A stretch of DNA of 64,000 bases from NCBI RefSeq assembly GCF_037126285.1, contig NZ_CP147012.1, positions 3,928,676-3,992,675 on the forward strand, given 5' to 3'. The position numbers and the translations under genes are program-made. The notes under the pieces were generated by a model. The model saw only the letters and a list, made by a program, of their open reading frames with translations. It did no database searches and was not told the origin of the DNA. This DNA is from Bernardetia sp. MNP-M8 (GTDB taxonomy: Bacteria > Bacteroidota > Bacteroidia > Cytophagales > Bernardetiaceae). Shown in pieces: positions 54,432 through 64,000 of the stretch. The number at the start of each line of letters is the position of its first letter. Position 1 is the stretch's first letter.

Positions 54432-56375
54432 TTACTCAGCCAGTTCAGCATCAACAGCACTAACAAAATGCTTCATAAACTCTTCAATATTCATCGAACC
54501 CAAATCGCCTTCGCCTTTCTTACGAACCGAAACGGTATTTGATTCAACTTCTTTTTCACCTACTAAAAGCATATAGGGCGTTTTGGCAACTTCTGCATCA
54601 CGAATTTTGCGACCGATTTTCTCGTTGCGCTCATCTACACTACCACGAATATCATTTTGACGTAATTTTTGTACAATTTCTTTTGCATAATCATTGAAAC
54701 GCTCCGAAATTGGCAAAACAACAAGCTGGTCAGGAGAAAGCCAAAGAGGGAAATTTCCTGCTGTACTTTCAATCAAAATAGCTACAAAACGTTCAATAGA
54801 GCCAAAAGGCGCACGGTGAATCATAACTGGACGGTGTGGCTTATTATCCGAACCGATATATTCTAATTCAAAACGCTCTGGAAGGTTGTAATCTACTTGA
54901 ATTGTTCCTAATTGCCATTTTCTACCGATTGCATCACGAACCATAAAGTCTAGTTTAGGTCCATAAAATGCAGCTTCTCCGTATTCAATGACAGTTTTTA
55001 AGCCTTTTTCTTCGGCAGCTTCTTTTATTTGAGCTTCTGCTAAATCCCAATTTTCATCAGAACCTACATATTTCGTTTTATTTTCTGGGTCACGAAGTGA
55101 AACCTGTGCCGAATAATCTGTGAAACCGAATACTTTAAATACATAAAGTACCAAATCGATAACACTTTTAAATTCGTCTTTTACTTGGTCTGGCATACAG
55201 AAAATATGTGCATCATCTTGTGTAAATCCACGTACACGAGTAAGTCCGTGCAATTCTCCACTCTGCTCATAACGATAAACTGTTCCAAATTCTGCCAAAC
55301 GCAACGGTAAGTCACGATACGAACGTGGTTTTGTCTTATAAATTTCACAGTGATGAGGACAGTTCATTGGTTTCAAGAAAAACTCTTCATCTTCCGAAGG
55401 TGTTTTGATAGGCTGAAAAGCATCCTCGCCATATTTTTCATAATGTCCAGAAGTAATATAGAGATTTTTGTGTCCAATGTGAGGTGTAACAACAGGGTCA
55501 TAACCACGTTTTACTTGTTCTTTTCTTAAAAACTGCTCTAAACGCTCTCTAAGCATTGTACCTTTAGGCAACCACAAAGGAAGACCCAAACCAACACGTT
55601 CAGAAAAAGTAAACAATTCTAGTTCTTTTCCTAATTTACGGTGGTCTCTTTTCTTAGCTTCTTCTACTTGCGTTAAATATTCTTTTAATTCTTTTTCTTT
55701 TGGAAATGTAATTCCGTAGATACGTGTGAGCTGCTGACGGTTTTCATCGCCACGCCAATATGCACCAGCTACATTCAAAAGTTTTACGGCTTTTATGCCA
55801 GAAGTATTTGGAATGTGAGGTCCACGGCACAAATCTGTAAAATTACCTTGTGTATAGAAAGTGATTTTGCCATCTTCTAAGGCTTCAATCATTTCTAATT
55901 TATATGGATCTGATTTTTCTGTGAAATAAGAAATTGCATCAGCTTTCGAAACTTCTTTTCTTACAAATTCGTTTTTTTGTTTGGCAAGTTCTTTCATCTT
56001 CGCTTCGATTTTGGGCAAATCATCAGAAGAAAAAGTTTTTTCACCAAAATCAACATCATAATAAAAACCGTTTTCGATAGGAGGACCGATAGCAAATTTT
56101 ACATTTTCGTAAAGAGCTTCTAAGGCTTCGGCTAAAAGGTGGGCAGAAGAATGCCAAAACGCCATTTTTCCGTTGTCGTCATTCCATGTGAGGAGTTTTA
56201 AAGCTGTTGTTTCTGGCAATGCTCGGGTAGAATCCCACACTTCGCCATTTACTTCGGCTGCCAGCACATTACGTGCGAGTCCTTCACTGATACTTTGTGC
56301 TACCTCAAAGGCATTTGTGCCTTGTGGATACTTTCGGATACTTCCGTCTGGAAGAGTTACATTAATTTCGCTCAT
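54432..56375 (-). CDS. thrS: Threonyl-tRNA synthetase
   Basis: 647 residues. N-terminal TGS domain ([17 protein letters not shown]), editing domain with [11 protein letters not shown] and the Zn-type [16 protein letters not shown], and a class II core with zinc ligand Cys in [14 protein letters not shown]. The motif 2 region is [22 protein letters not shown] and motif 3 is [17 protein letters not shown]-terminal anticodon-binding domain follows. It charges tRNA-Thr. It is not followed by infC-rpmI-rplT, a common arrangement elsewhere. No T-box or operator-like leader is visible. Confidence 0.96.
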   Translation of the reverse strand: MSEINVTLPDGSIRKYPQGTNAFEVAQSISEGLARNVLAAEVNGEVWDSTRALPETTALKLLTWNDDNGKMAFWHSSAHLLAEALEALYENVKFAIGPPIENGFYYDVDFGEKTFSSDDLPKIEAKMKELAKQKNEFVRKEVSKADAISYFTEKSDPYKLEMIEALEDGKITFYTQGNFTDLCRGPHIPNTSGIKAVKLLNVAGAYWRGDENRQQLTRIYGITFPKEKELKEYLTQVEEAKKRDHRKLGKELELFTFSERVGLGLPLWLPKGTMLRERLEQFLRKEQVKRGYDPVVTPHIGHKNLYITSGHYEKYGEDAFQPIKTPSEDEEFFLKPMNCPHHCEIYKTKPRSYRDLPLRLAEFGTVYRYEQSGELHGLTRVRGFTQDDAHIFCMPDQVKDEFKSVIDLVLYVFKVFGFTDYSAQVSLRDPENKTKYVGSDENWDLAEAQIKEAAEEKGLKTVIEYGEAAFYGPKLDFMVRDAIGRKWQLGTIQVDYNLPERFELEYIGSDNKPHRPVMIHRAPFGSIERFVAILIESTAGNFPLWLSPDQLVVLPISERFNDYAKEIVQKLRQNDIRGSVDERNEKIGRKIRDAEVAKTPYMLLVGEKEVESNTVSVRKKGEGDLGSMNIEEFMKHFVSAVDAELAE

Positions 56376-56464
56376 AAAAATTGGTTAGTTGTCGCTTACA
56401 AACGCAACAACATTAGGGTTAGAAATAAATCAAAGCTACAATTCCTTGATTTTTTTATTTTAAA

Positions 56465-56499
56465 CCGTCGTTGAGACTCAAATGCAGCTCTCAACGAGG
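56465..56499 (+). repeat. CCGTCGTTGAG hairpin repeat upstream of thrS
   Basis: CCGTCGTTGAGACTCAAATG continues to CAACGAGG; 32 of 35 bases match the minus strand of 46136-46170. GTTGAG at the start can pair with CTCAAC near the end, giving a hairpin with a CTCAAATG-type loop. Confidence 0.55.
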
Positions 56500-56635
56500 A
56501 TTTGATTACAAATATCTATAAAATAAATGTAGAATTATCTTTCAATCTTGCTATTTTTCAGAAAATTATCAAATTTAAGAAAGTGTCATATATATACAGA
56601 GTCAAAATTCTAAAACTGATCAAATTTATAAAGTA

Positions 56636-57550
56636 TTATTGCTTTTCAATCCAAAAACTACCTCCAAAGTGCTTATAACAAAGAGGCATTTCTTTAAAGC
56701 TATCTGCATATAATCGATGCAAATAATCTGGAAAAAGTATAATTTTATACTTTTCATTATACATTAGAAAGGCTTTTAATATATAGTTTTCATTCCAGTT
56801 ACGTCCTTCAAAAACCCACTTTTTGTGGTATTCAAAGGGGTAAAAGATATCATGAATATGAATAAAAACACCTGACTTTAGTGCAGGTAAAACTTCAAAT
56901 AATAGATAATTGACATCACTTCCTGTTTTGGATACATGTGTACTATCAATAAATAGAATATCCCCAGCTTCTAGTTCTTCAAAAACGCTTAAAGGAATAT
57001 TTTGTACTATATCTTTCTTGATTATACAGTTTTGTTTATCTTTTTGAGTTAAGAGACTATCTAATCTTTCTGTATCAGGGTCTATAAAAGTAAGATGAAT
57101 TGAATTATCAAAAAATAGTTGATTAACATCCAAAATTGATGCAGAAGAAAATCCAGATCCCACTTCAATAATTTTTTTGGGTTTTATATGACGCATCATA
57201 CCATATAAAATGATTCCATCTGTATAATGATAGAAGTTATTTTCAAAATAGTATCGTATCCCTTCTTTTTGATAGGGTTCAAATGGCATTTCAGGATATA
57301 AAGCAGATATTTTTTTAAGAAGCTCTAGCTGTTCTGGTGTATTTAGGTCAATACCTGCTATTCCATCTTTATATTGGTTTTTCCATATTTCATCTTGCTT
57401 TTCCTCTGCTTCTTTTACCAAAACTATTGGAGAATAATAATGACCTGCTGGCACAAACGCATTATTGTTGTAATGTTCTACTTGTTTATGGAGAGTTTTA
57501 ATATAAGGTAGCTTATTTACTATATTTTTTATATATTGTTTAAATGCCAT
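56636..57550 (-). CDS. Class I SAM-dependent methyltransferase (Methyltransf_24-like)
   Basis: 304 residues. KKIIEVGSGFSSASIL near residue 135 is the SAM site, then TFIDPDTERLDSLL, DILFIDSTHVSKTGSDV and FIHIHDIFYPFEY, the pattern of polysaccharide- or small-molecule-type O-methyltransferases (Methyltransf_24 group). No surface-sugar genes are adjacent. The substrate is unknown. Confidence 0.75.
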   Translation of the reverse strand: MAFKQYIKNIVNKLPYIKTLHKQVEHYNNNAFVPAGHYYSPIVLVKEAEEKQDEIWKNQYKDGIAGIDLNTPEQLELLKKISALYPEMPFEPYQKEGIRYYFENNFYHYTDGIILYGMMRHIKPKKIIEVGSGFSSASILDVNQLFFDNSIHLTFIDPDTERLDSLLTQKDKQNCIIKKDIVQNIPLSVFEELEAGDILFIDSTHVSKTGSDVNYLLFEVLPALKSGVFIHIHDIFYPFEYHKKWVFEGRNWNENYILKAFLMYNEKYKIILFPDYLHRLYADSFKEMPLCYKHFGGSFWIEKQ

Positions 57551-57958
57551 TTTGTTCTAATGAATTAATTTAATACAAAAAAAACGAACTTTGAAAATAT
57601 TCATGAATTTTGTGAAGTGAAAAGTTAATTAAACGATTATTTTGTTAAAAAACAATATCGGATAACTGCAATACATATACTCTTTTTTTAAAATAAAATG
57701 TAAAGTAAATTTACAAAAGTCTTATTAATTATATTTTTGAAACTCTAAAATAACTTTACTTGCTTGATAAGCAGACTATTAATAATTGTAAATAATATAA
57801 ACATGCAAGTTAATTAATGCTACAAAACCTTATAGATATATTTAACAATCTACCACTACTCTTATATTTAAGTCTTTTACAAACTGAAGTATCAATAAAG
57901 TTTTATGATTGATAAGTTTATCTTTGGACAAAGTTAATGGAAAAAACTTTCTTCTAAT
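57551..57958. other. AT-rich intergenic region, no gene seen
   Basis: The gap between the methyltransferase and lipoprotein genes (to 58090) is A/T-rich with frequent TTAATAATT runs. Apart from the degenerate REP pair at 57959-58009 I see no feature. Confidence 0.5.
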
Positions 57959-58009
57959 GAAGGCTAAGGTCTTTAGTACTTTTTATTCACACTCCAAAGA
58001 GTATACTAC
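57959..58009 (-). repeat. Degenerate REP pair, remote from the RAYT
   Basis: Minus strand: GTAGTATA with CTCTTTGGAG and TGTG (58009-57988), then GTACTAAAGACCTTAGCCTTC (57979-57959). It has the same order and spacing class as the 54316-54366 pair, with several substitutions in the stems. Confidence 0.6.
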
Positions 58010-58090
58010 AAATATCTAAAAATAAATGTAGAATGATAGGAATATTTTATTCTTACTCTATTTTAATTAAAGCAAATGATTGGAATAAAA

Positions 58091-59119
58091 TTATTTTTCA
58101 ATGAATTTAAAAGAATTTAGAAATTCATTCATAGAATCATTTTCATCTTTCAGAGGAATGGTAACAACCTGAATTGCTATTTGTGATTTTCCTTTAAGAA
58201 GTATTCTCTGTTTAATCATCATCTTTCCTTCTTTTAAACTTTCTTTGGTTTCAATTCCACTAATTCCACTAACAGATATTTCTTTTTTACTTATCAGAGT
58301 AGATTGTCTTCCATTAAGACCTGCTCTAATAATACTTAAATAATATTCATCTAAATCAAAACCAACATTTTGTGTGATATCTTGTGAATATGTGAGGGTG
58401 CTAACCATATAAGCAATATTTTCATCATTTTCTAATTTTGGTTGATAGCCTTCTAAAACAATTCTTACATCACCATATTCAGTAACTGCTTCCGTTTCTT
58501 TTATCTCTGTAGGGTTATTAAATTTAATAGTATATATTTTTTCAGCATTTTCAGTCTGTACTTCTGCTTTTGGATTAGGCTGTGTATTAATCAGCTCAAA
58601 CGAATCAAAAAACGCATTAATGCCTAGGTTGAAATTTTTTTCTTCCTTTGTATTTATGGTAAGAATATAAACTCTATTATCAACTAAATACATTCTAGTT
58701 CTAGAAAACATACCTGTTTGAATATCTTTAAATCGGAACTCTCTTCCTGTATATCCTAATACTTTTTGGTTCAAAAGTCCTATTAATTCAACCTTTTTGG
58801 AATTGAGAGCCATGGAATTAAAGGTAGCAAAAAAATTATAGGTATTCTCTGTACTGATTATATCAGTAAACTCTTTTGGGTAATCTATATAGCTTACATT
58901 ATATGAAATATTATCATCTAGTTTGGGTTCTGATATAAATACATATTGAGTTGTTTCTCCTTCCAAAGTAGTAAAAGGTTCTTCTTTTAGGGTAGGTTTC
59001 GTAGGAAAAGAAATTTTAAACCTTCCTTTTTTATCCTCAAATTTATTTACTTCTTTTTTGACTTGATTACATGAAAACAAGACAAAAATACAGACTAACA
59101 GGTTTAAATATACTTTCAT
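58091..59119 (-). CDS. Lipoprotein with two tandem copies of a PsbP/DcrB-like domain
   Basis: 342 residues. Lipobox VLFSC with Cys 17. The body appears to hold two similar halves. Half 1 (about 30-175) starts GRFKISFPTKPTL and ends INAFFDSFELI. Half 2 (about 195-342) starts KIYTIKFNNPTEI and ends MNEFLNSFKFIEK. This FPxxP...F-xSF pattern resembles DcrB/PsbP-type domains. Probably periplasmic. It lies 42 bp downstream of the DUF4173 gene and probably shares its transcript. Confidence 0.65.
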   Translation of the reverse strand: MKVYLNLLVCIFVLFSCNQVKKEVNKFEDKKGRFKISFPTKPTLKEEPFTTLEGETTQYVFISEPKLDDNISYNVSYIDYPKEFTDIISTENTYNFFATFNSMALNSKKVELIGLLNQKVLGYTGREFRFKDIQTGMFSRTRMYLVDNRVYILTINTKEEKNFNLGINAFFDSFELINTQPNPKAEVQTENAEKIYTIKFNNPTEIKETEAVTEYGDVRIVLEGYQPKLENDENIAYMVSTLTYSQDITQNVGFDLDEYYLSIIRAGLNGRQSTLISKKEISVSGISGIETKESLKEGKMMIKQRILLKGKSQIAIQVVTIPLKDENDSMNEFLNSFKFIEK

Positions 59120-59161
59120 TTTTTTGTTTGGTTTTTAAACTTATAGGTAGCTTAAAAAAAA

Positions 59162-60742
59162 CTATTTCTCTTCTAACAAACTCACCGTTTTTGCATCAGC
59201 ATAATTCCAAGAAGCCCAAGAGTATTTTTTTTGTTCTTGCAGATACGTTTCAATACGTTCATCTAAATATGTTCCATAAGTATTTACATTAGGCGAATTA
59301 CGATAAGAAGAAATACCTCTTTTATCAGTTTCAAAATATTGTCTATTTTCCCTTAAAATCGGCAAAGTTTGGTCTGAGCGACTGAGCATAAATCCTAAAT
59401 CAATTTTAGCTTTGCTTTCTACTGTTTTACATTTTTCAATATTATATTTGACAATCAACATATCCCAATTTATACAAGCCATAAAAACGAGCATTGCATA
59501 AGTTGCCCAACTATTTACTCTCCATAAATAAAAACTTGATTTGTGTTCCTTAATTTTTACAAATAAAGAATACAAACCATAGGTCGTCAAAGCCAAAAAG
59601 AGCAAAACACCAATTCTTTTGTAAGCCAATCCATGTTCAATGATGTAATAGTACGTTCGGATAACTACAGAAATTACTAAAATGGTATTTTGGAAAATCC
59701 AAACATAAGCTAACTTTTTAAGTAATTCGTTTTTGAGGTAGAAATTTAGATTTTTACGAAAAAAATACATCAAAATACTCATAGAAAGTAAAATACTGAT
59801 TATTAACATATACGTTCCCTCATGAACTAATTCTGCTAGATTTCCAGCTTCATCAACCTCAAAATTCAGCCATAAAAATTGAATATCAATACCATTTACA
59901 ACTAATAATAAAAGATTTACCATTGCAATCAAGAGTATTCCAGTTTGATATTCTTGTTTCAAATCCATAATTTTAAAAGTAGTATTTTTTTGTGTTTCCA
60001 GTAATTCCATTTCCATTACTCGTCTTTCTCTGCTCAACTCTCTTCTTAGTACATCTGTTTTCATACTTTCCCATAGAGCAACTATAAGAGTAGTTTCACG
60101 TTTGACAAGACTTACCAAAATTATAACAGCTCCAAGAAGTAGAAACAGAATTTTCAAAAAAGAAAAATCAACAAACAAATTACTCAAGATATCAAATAAT
60201 TGATTGCCTAAATTATTCGTCATTTTGTTAAAAACTGGATTAGCTATCTTAAAAATCATAAAAAATATACTAAAAGCAATTAAAGGAATAATCAGAAGAC
60301 GAAGTTTGCGAATAGAGGATTTTGGAATAGTAGCAGGAGCTTTAATAAAATTGATTTGCTCTAAAAAAGAATGATGTATAGACACAAGAGCCACTAAACT
60401 ACTCCAAAAAGCAGAACTAAGTAAACGAAGATTTCCTTGTTGGAAAAAACCTAACATCAAACAAAAAGATACAATATGAGCAATTTTACTGATTATAGAA
60501 TTATGAATAAGTACCATAATTCCTGTAACGAAAGTGAAACCAATAGCTATTCTAACAGTTTGATATTTAAAACTCTTCCTATGAAACAACAAGAAAGTTC
60601 CTATCAATAGATTTGAAAATATAAATAGATTCAAACCCAACATTTCATTCCAAAAAAGAGCATTAAAAATCACTAAAAGAAGTAGCATTAAAGCACTTTT
60701 TAGAGTTTTTATTTCCACGATACTTTTTATATTACTTTTCAT
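59162..60742 (-). CDS. DUF4173-type polytopic membrane protein
   Basis: 526 residues with about ten to twelve membrane helices and a cytoplasmic helical stretch in the middle (about 225-260: RRELSRERRVMEMELLE). The LKQEYQTGILLIAMVNLLLL and VHEGTYMLIISILL region and the late LYSLFVKIKEHKSSFYLWRVN match DUF4173/DUF4153 proteins, a Bacteroidota/Firmicutes family of unknown function. The soluble C-terminus (~90 residues) ends in YADAKTVSLLEEK. Confidence 0.75.
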   Translation of the reverse strand: MKSNIKSIVEIKTLKSALMLLLLVIFNALFWNEMLGLNLFIFSNLLIGTFLLFHRKSFKYQTVRIAIGFTFVTGIMVLIHNSIISKIAHIVSFCLMLGFFQQGNLRLLSSAFWSSLVALVSIHHSFLEQINFIKAPATIPKSSIRKLRLLIIPLIAFSIFFMIFKIANPVFNKMTNNLGNQLFDILSNLFVDFSFLKILFLLLGAVIILVSLVKRETTLIVALWESMKTDVLRRELSRERRVMEMELLETQKNTTFKIMDLKQEYQTGILLIAMVNLLLLVVNGIDIQFLWLNFEVDEAGNLAELVHEGTYMLIISILLSMSILMYFFRKNLNFYLKNELLKKLAYVWIFQNTILVISVVIRTYYYIIEHGLAYKRIGVLLFLALTTYGLYSLFVKIKEHKSSFYLWRVNSWATYAMLVFMACINWDMLIVKYNIEKCKTVESKAKIDLGFMLSRSDQTLPILRENRQYFETDKRGISSYRNSPNVNTYGTYLDERIETYLQEQKKYSWASWNYADAKTVSLLEEK

Positions 60743-60995
60743 ATAATGAGAATTTTAATAGCTGTATTTTTTTAGATAGAAGTGAGATAATACAAAATTA
60801 CATGAAATTTGGAGGTAGTCCCACAAATGTAAGTTTATTTACACTATTTTTATGTTTTACTCATCAAAAAGAAAGTAAGAAGTCTGTATAGAGTGTAATG
60901 TTAAACAAACGAGAATAAGGGTTAATTACTAAGTAAAACAAAAAACTAAAAAATCACTTTATACTTATGGCTGACAAAGAACAAAATTTACTACC

Positions 60996-62447
60996 ATGAA
61001 AGACTACAACTTTACTCGTCCAATAGATAAAGATACTCATGAATTTTCTGATGCAACTTCGCTTTTAAAAGATTTTGAAAACGGAAAAACTACTTCACTT
61101 AATTTGGTAGAAAAATCGTTGCGAAACATTGCAGACAATCATGAAAGGCTAAATGCAATGATTCAACTTTTTGCAAAAGAAGCCTTAGAAGAAGCAAAAA
61201 AAAGCACAGAAAAAGATAATTCTACAACACAAAAACGAGGGAAATTAGAAGGAATTCCTATTTCACTCAAAGAGCCTATAGGTTTAGAAGGACAAGAAGT
61301 AACAGGAGGCTCAATGCGAATGCCAGCCAAAATAGCTGAAAAAGATGCTTTAGTAGTTCAACGACTAAAAAAAGAAGGTGCAATTATTATTGCTCGCACT
61401 AACACACCTGAGTTTAGTTTTGGACACGAAACAAGAAGTCCACGTTTTGGAGTTACAAATAATCCGTATGTAGAAGGATATATCCCTGGAGGTTCTTCAG
61501 GGGGAGAAAGTGCCTTGATTGCTTCTGGTGGGTCGGTTATCGGAATTGGAACAGATGTCGGTGGTTCTATTCGTTATCCTGCTCATTGTTGTGGTTTGGT
61601 AGGATTTAAACCTTCTGGAAGAGCTGTGAGTAAAAAAGGAATTTTTCCATTTATAGAAAGAGAAGATTTTTTCTTAAATGACTGGTTGGCAGTAGGACCA
61701 ATTACACACTCTGTTAGAGATGCAAAACTAGTTTATGAAGTAATTGCTGATAAAATCCCAACAGATAGCAAAGATTTAAGTAATGCAGAGCTTATCATAA
61801 GTACAGATTTTGATACAGAAATAAGAAGCGAAACAATAAAAGAGGTTTTGATTAAGGCAAAACAAAGTCTTCTGAACGAAGGTTTACAACCTAAAAATAT
61901 AACTATTGAAAACATCGGAAAAATTCATTGGAATTTTGGTAAAATGATGATAAAGGCAATGAAACTAGGTTTGAAAGATTGGTTGAGAAATGATAAAGAT
62001 GTTGGTATTTCTGTTTTTGTGGAATCTTTACGCAGAGTAATTGGAGAAAAAACCGTTTCAGGTGAGATTTATTCCGTACTTTTGGCTTCTAAATTTTTAG
62101 AACCTTCGGATAAAGAATTGAATAAAATGATTCAATTTTATCAAAAAGAAAAAGAGAATTTATACAAAAAAATAGGGCAACGAGGAGTTTTGCTTCTTCC
62201 AACTTCTGGAGATATTGCACTCAAACATCAGCAGACAATGCAAATAGATATGTCGCCACTTGTTCCAAATATCTTTTCACCCATGATTTTTACTAATGTT
62301 ATGGATTTGCCTTCTATTACTATTCCTGCCTGGAAATATAGAGATAGAAAAACAGGTTTGCCCACTTCGGTAATGCTTTGCTGTCTGCCAAATAGTGAAA
62401 ACTTACTTTTTGAAGCTGCATCAAAACTGGAAAGCATTTTGAACTAA
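60996..62447 (+). CDS. Amidase signature family enzyme
   Basis: 483 residues. The Ser-cisSer-Lys triad is visible: K92 in GIPISLKEPIG, cis-Ser S167 in PGGSSGGESA and nucleophile S191 in GTDVGGSIRYPAHCCG. The layout, including the FKPSGRAVSKKG loop, is that of FAAH-like and general amidases rather than GatA, since no gatB/gatC is near. It hydrolyses an amide of unknown identity. No signal peptide. Confidence 0.88.
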   Translation: MKDYNFTRPIDKDTHEFSDATSLLKDFENGKTTSLNLVEKSLRNIADNHERLNAMIQLFAKEALEEAKKSTEKDNSTTQKRGKLEGIPISLKEPIGLEGQEVTGGSMRMPAKIAEKDALVVQRLKKEGAIIIARTNTPEFSFGHETRSPRFGVTNNPYVEGYIPGGSSGGESALIASGGSVIGIGTDVGGSIRYPAHCCGLVGFKPSGRAVSKKGIFPFIEREDFFLNDWLAVGPITHSVRDAKLVYEVIADKIPTDSKDLSNAELIISTDFDTEIRSETIKEVLIKAKQSLLNEGLQPKNITIENIGKIHWNFGKMMIKAMKLGLKDWLRNDKDVGISVFVESLRRVIGEKTVSGEIYSVLLASKFLEPSDKELNKMIQFYQKEKENLYKKIGQRGVLLLPTSGDIALKHQQTMQIDMSPLVPNIFSPMIFTNVMDLPSITIPAWKYRDRKTGLPTSVMLCCLPNSENLLFEAASKLESILN

Positions 62448-62493
62448 ATTTTAATTCTCTTACTAAAACAAAATAATTAATACAGTCTATCTA

Positions 62494-62808
62494 ATGTTAC
62501 AATTTTTCAGATATATAGCAAATTCTAAAATTTTAGTTGTGATTCTTCCTTCTATTATATTTGTAGGCTTGTTTGTCTTTTTAAAATTTTTCTTTGTTCT
62601 TTTTTCTGACCGTCATCAGCTTAAAGTTTCTACTCCTTCTGAAAAAATTGTTTCTACTATTCGTAAAAATATCGGAAAAAAAGATTCTTCTAAAAACAAA
62701 GTTGAAAAAGATACGCTAGTAAAAAAAGATAATTATTACGACCAAAAAGGAACTTATCGCACCCAAGCTATAAAAAAAGATACAACACTGAGGAAACCAA
62801 ATAAATAA
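62494..62808 (+). CDS. Small single-helix membrane protein
   Basis: 104 residues. A hydrophobic helix at about 13-37 (ILVVILPSIIFVGLFVFLKF) is followed by a strongly basic, K-rich tail with no predicted structure. No family recognised. It sits 46 bp after the amidase and 6 bp before the CYTH gene, in a likely operon. Confidence 0.55.
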   Translation: MLQFFRYIANSKILVVILPSIIFVGLFVFLKFFFVLFSDRHQLKVSTPSEKIVSTIRKNIGKKDSSKNKVEKDTLVKKDNYYDQKGTYRTQAIKKDTTLRKPNK

Positions 62809-62814
62809 TTTTTT

Positions 62815-63294
62815 ATGGGCAAAGAAATAGAAAGAAAGTTTTTAGTAAATCATAAAAAGTGGAAAGATAGTGAGAAAAAAGTAGGGCAATTTTTCCGACA
62901 AGGTTATTTATTGACAGACCCAAACAAAACAATCAGAGTAAGACAAACAACTGAAAAAGCCTTTCTGACAATCAAGGGATTATCAATTGGTGCTACACGT
63001 CCTGAATATGAATATGAGATTCCACTTCATGATGCGAAAGAATTATTAGATAATTTTTCAATTTCTGAATTATCAAAGATTAGATATGAAATCTTGTACG
63101 AAAATAAAATTTGGGAAGTTGATGAATTTCTTGGAGATAATTCTGGACTTATAGTCGCAGAAATTGAATTGGAAAGTGAAGATGAAAAATTTAGCATTCC
63201 GTCTTGGGTTGATGTAGAAGTTACAGGAGAAGACAAATACTACAATTCCAATCTAACTATTGAGCCTTATAAGAATTGGAGAAATAAAGTTTAA
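62815..63294 (+). CDS. CYTH-domain protein (triphosphate tunnel metalloenzyme)
   Basis: 159 residues. The N-terminal ExExK motif GKEIERKFLV defines the CYTH superfamily. TIRVRQTTEKAFLTIKG, PEYEYEIP, YEILYENKIWEVDEF and VAEIELESEDE continue the tunnel with alternating basic and acidic residues. Bacterial members are mostly inorganic triphosphatases; adenylate cyclase activity is less likely. Confidence 0.88.
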   Translation: MGKEIERKFLVNHKKWKDSEKKVGQFFRQGYLLTDPNKTIRVRQTTEKAFLTIKGLSIGATRPEYEYEIPLHDAKELLDNFSISELSKIRYEILYENKIWEVDEFLGDNSGLIVAEIELESEDEKFSIPSWVDVEVTGEDKYYNSNLTIEPYKNWRNKV

Positions 63295-63362
63295 GCTGGT
63301 TATAAAAAAAGGATTTTATTTAGTCATAACATTTGAAAAAATCGCTAACCTTGATATTTTTT

Positions 63363-63430
63363 CTCAACAACAGCAACGTCTCGTTGACAGTTTAAAAATG
63401 AGAAAACCACCTGTCGTTGAGGCTTCGCTA
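63363..63430. repeat. GTTGAG/GTTGAC-type repeat before the sigma factor gene
   Basis: AACGTCTCGTTGACAG and CCTGTCGTTGAGGCTTCG resemble the CCGTCGTTGAG family at 46.1 and 56.5 kb, but are diverged. CTGTC near 63411 can pair with GACAG near 63387. The rest of 63295-63655 is A/T-rich with no supported gene. Confidence 0.35.
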
Positions 63431-63661
63431 TCAATAAGGTTAAAAAAAATAGCACAAAATTTCAATCTTCAAAATTGTTACAATCTCTATTCAAAAGGCT
63501 TTTTTAAAGAACATTAATACAAAATTTCAAAAAAAACGAGAAAAAGATAAAAACTTTTGAATTTTTTGCTACACCTTTGCAGCACTTCCAAACTTACTTG
63601 CGTAAGGACTTTGAAAGCAACTTAAATATTACCCTAAGAACACATTAACTACTAATTGTTG

Positions 63662-64000
63662 GTGAAAGCCATAGAGCTAACAGATATTGAACTTCGCCTA
63701 ATAGAAGGCTGCCGAAATAAACACGCAAAAAGTCAAGAAATGTTATACAAGCATTTTTATGGGTATGCGATGTCGGTATCGCTACGTTATTGCAAAAGCA
63801 AAGACGAAGCGAGTGAGGTGTTAAATGACAGCTTTATGAAAGTATTTACAAAAGTAAATCAATATGACAACAAAAAGTCGTTTAGAGGTTGGCTTAGAAG
63901 GATAATCATTAATACAGCAATTGATTTTTATCGCAAAAATGAAAAACATACCAATCATTTAGATGTAGAATATGCTGATAGAGAAGAAGATTCGACAGGC
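63662..64000 (+). CDS. ECF RNA polymerase sigma factor, 5' part (runs off the window)
   Basis: 113 residues are visible. The sigma-70 region 2 pattern is clear: AKSQEMLYKHFYGYAMSVSL, RYCKSKDEASEVLNDSFMKV, FTKVNQYDNKKSFRGWLRRI and IINTAIDFYRKNEKH, the ECF-type -10 recognition segment. Region 4 lies beyond base 64000. No ATG is available: TTG 63656, TTG 63659 and GTG 63662 directly follow an in-frame TAA, and the domain starts close by. A likely partner anti-sigma factor would be further downstream. Confidence 0.85.
   Translation, partial: MKAIELTDIELRLIEGCRNKHAKSQEMLYKHFYGYAMSVSLRYCKSKDEASEVLNDSFMKVFTKVNQYDNKKSFRGWLRRIIINTAIDFYRKNEKHTNHLDVEYADREEDSTG

Noticed and set aside
63260-63517. Plus-strand ORF of 85 codons after the CYTH gene
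   Set aside because: It overlaps the end of the CYTH gene in another frame and then translates a hairpin repeat; no protein-like pattern.
1-64000. tRNA, rRNA and CRISPR genes
   Set aside because: No T-loop GTTCRA-type arms in cloverleaf context, no rRNA-like conserved stretches and no regularly spaced direct repeats were found by eye.

Overview
The window is an AT-rich stretch of a Bacteroidota chromosome, most likely from the order Cytophagales. Three things point there: a porT gene (type IX secretion) directly behind ubiE, family types common in that phylum (DUF3667, DUF4173, DUF1415, DUF5916-type, TIGR02757), and upstream boxes of the form TAnnTTTG (the Bacteroidota -7 element) where few Shine-Dalgarno sites are visible. 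The genus is not decidable from this sequence. I saw no rRNA, tRNA, CRISPR array, prophage or complete insertion sequence. The only transposase-like gene is a REP-associated tyrosine transposase (RAYT).

Layout. 1-13.6 kb holds housekeeping and signalling genes: the end of an M48-type peptidase, an efflux adaptor, a methyltransferase, a ferredoxin-type reductase, a hybrid histidine kinase, ettA, several small unknowns and rodA. 13.8-18.1 kb is a glycosyltransferase followed by five tandem paralogs of an unrecognised membrane-anchored family. 18.2-24.7 kb carries an acyl-CoA carboxylase subunit, a CBM9/DUF5916-like envelope protein and three tandem coiled-coil lipoproteins. 24.8-31.2 kb is mostly on the minus strand: two FAD enzymes (one lhgO) around three tandem paralogs with a RING/U-box-like N-terminus and a HEAT-repeat protein. 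31.3-37.8 kb includes murD, two paralogous membrane proteins, a TIGR02757 protein, and porT-ubiE. 38.1-46.1 kb is filled by two very large genes: a beta-propeller/Y_Y_Y/GAF/SpoIIE-phosphatase sensor enclosed by an odd pair of mirrored repeats, and a GMC oxidoreductase fused to an alpha/beta hydrolase. 46.4-49.6 kb is an overlapping three-gene minus-strand operon: ATPase, putative PD-(D/E)XK nuclease, HELTH peptidase. It is the best candidate for an undescribed defence-like module. 49.9-64 kb holds panB, thiL, a GNAT enzyme, the RAYT with its REP units, thrS, a methyltransferase, a duplicated-domain lipoprotein with a DUF4173 protein, an amidase, a CYTH protein and the start of an ECF sigma factor.

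The most striking non-gene content is hairpin repeats. A modular 22-nt REP family (5' GTAGC tag plus a short stem) sits around the RAYT and recurs at 11.4 kb and 58.0 kb; at two sites its GTAG tag supplies the stop codon of the preceding gene. Other hairpin families occur at 0.5, 3.2, 7.4/28.4, 30.9, 46.1/56.5 and 38.0/42.2 kb. Functional calls rest on motifs read by eye; no database search was possible.
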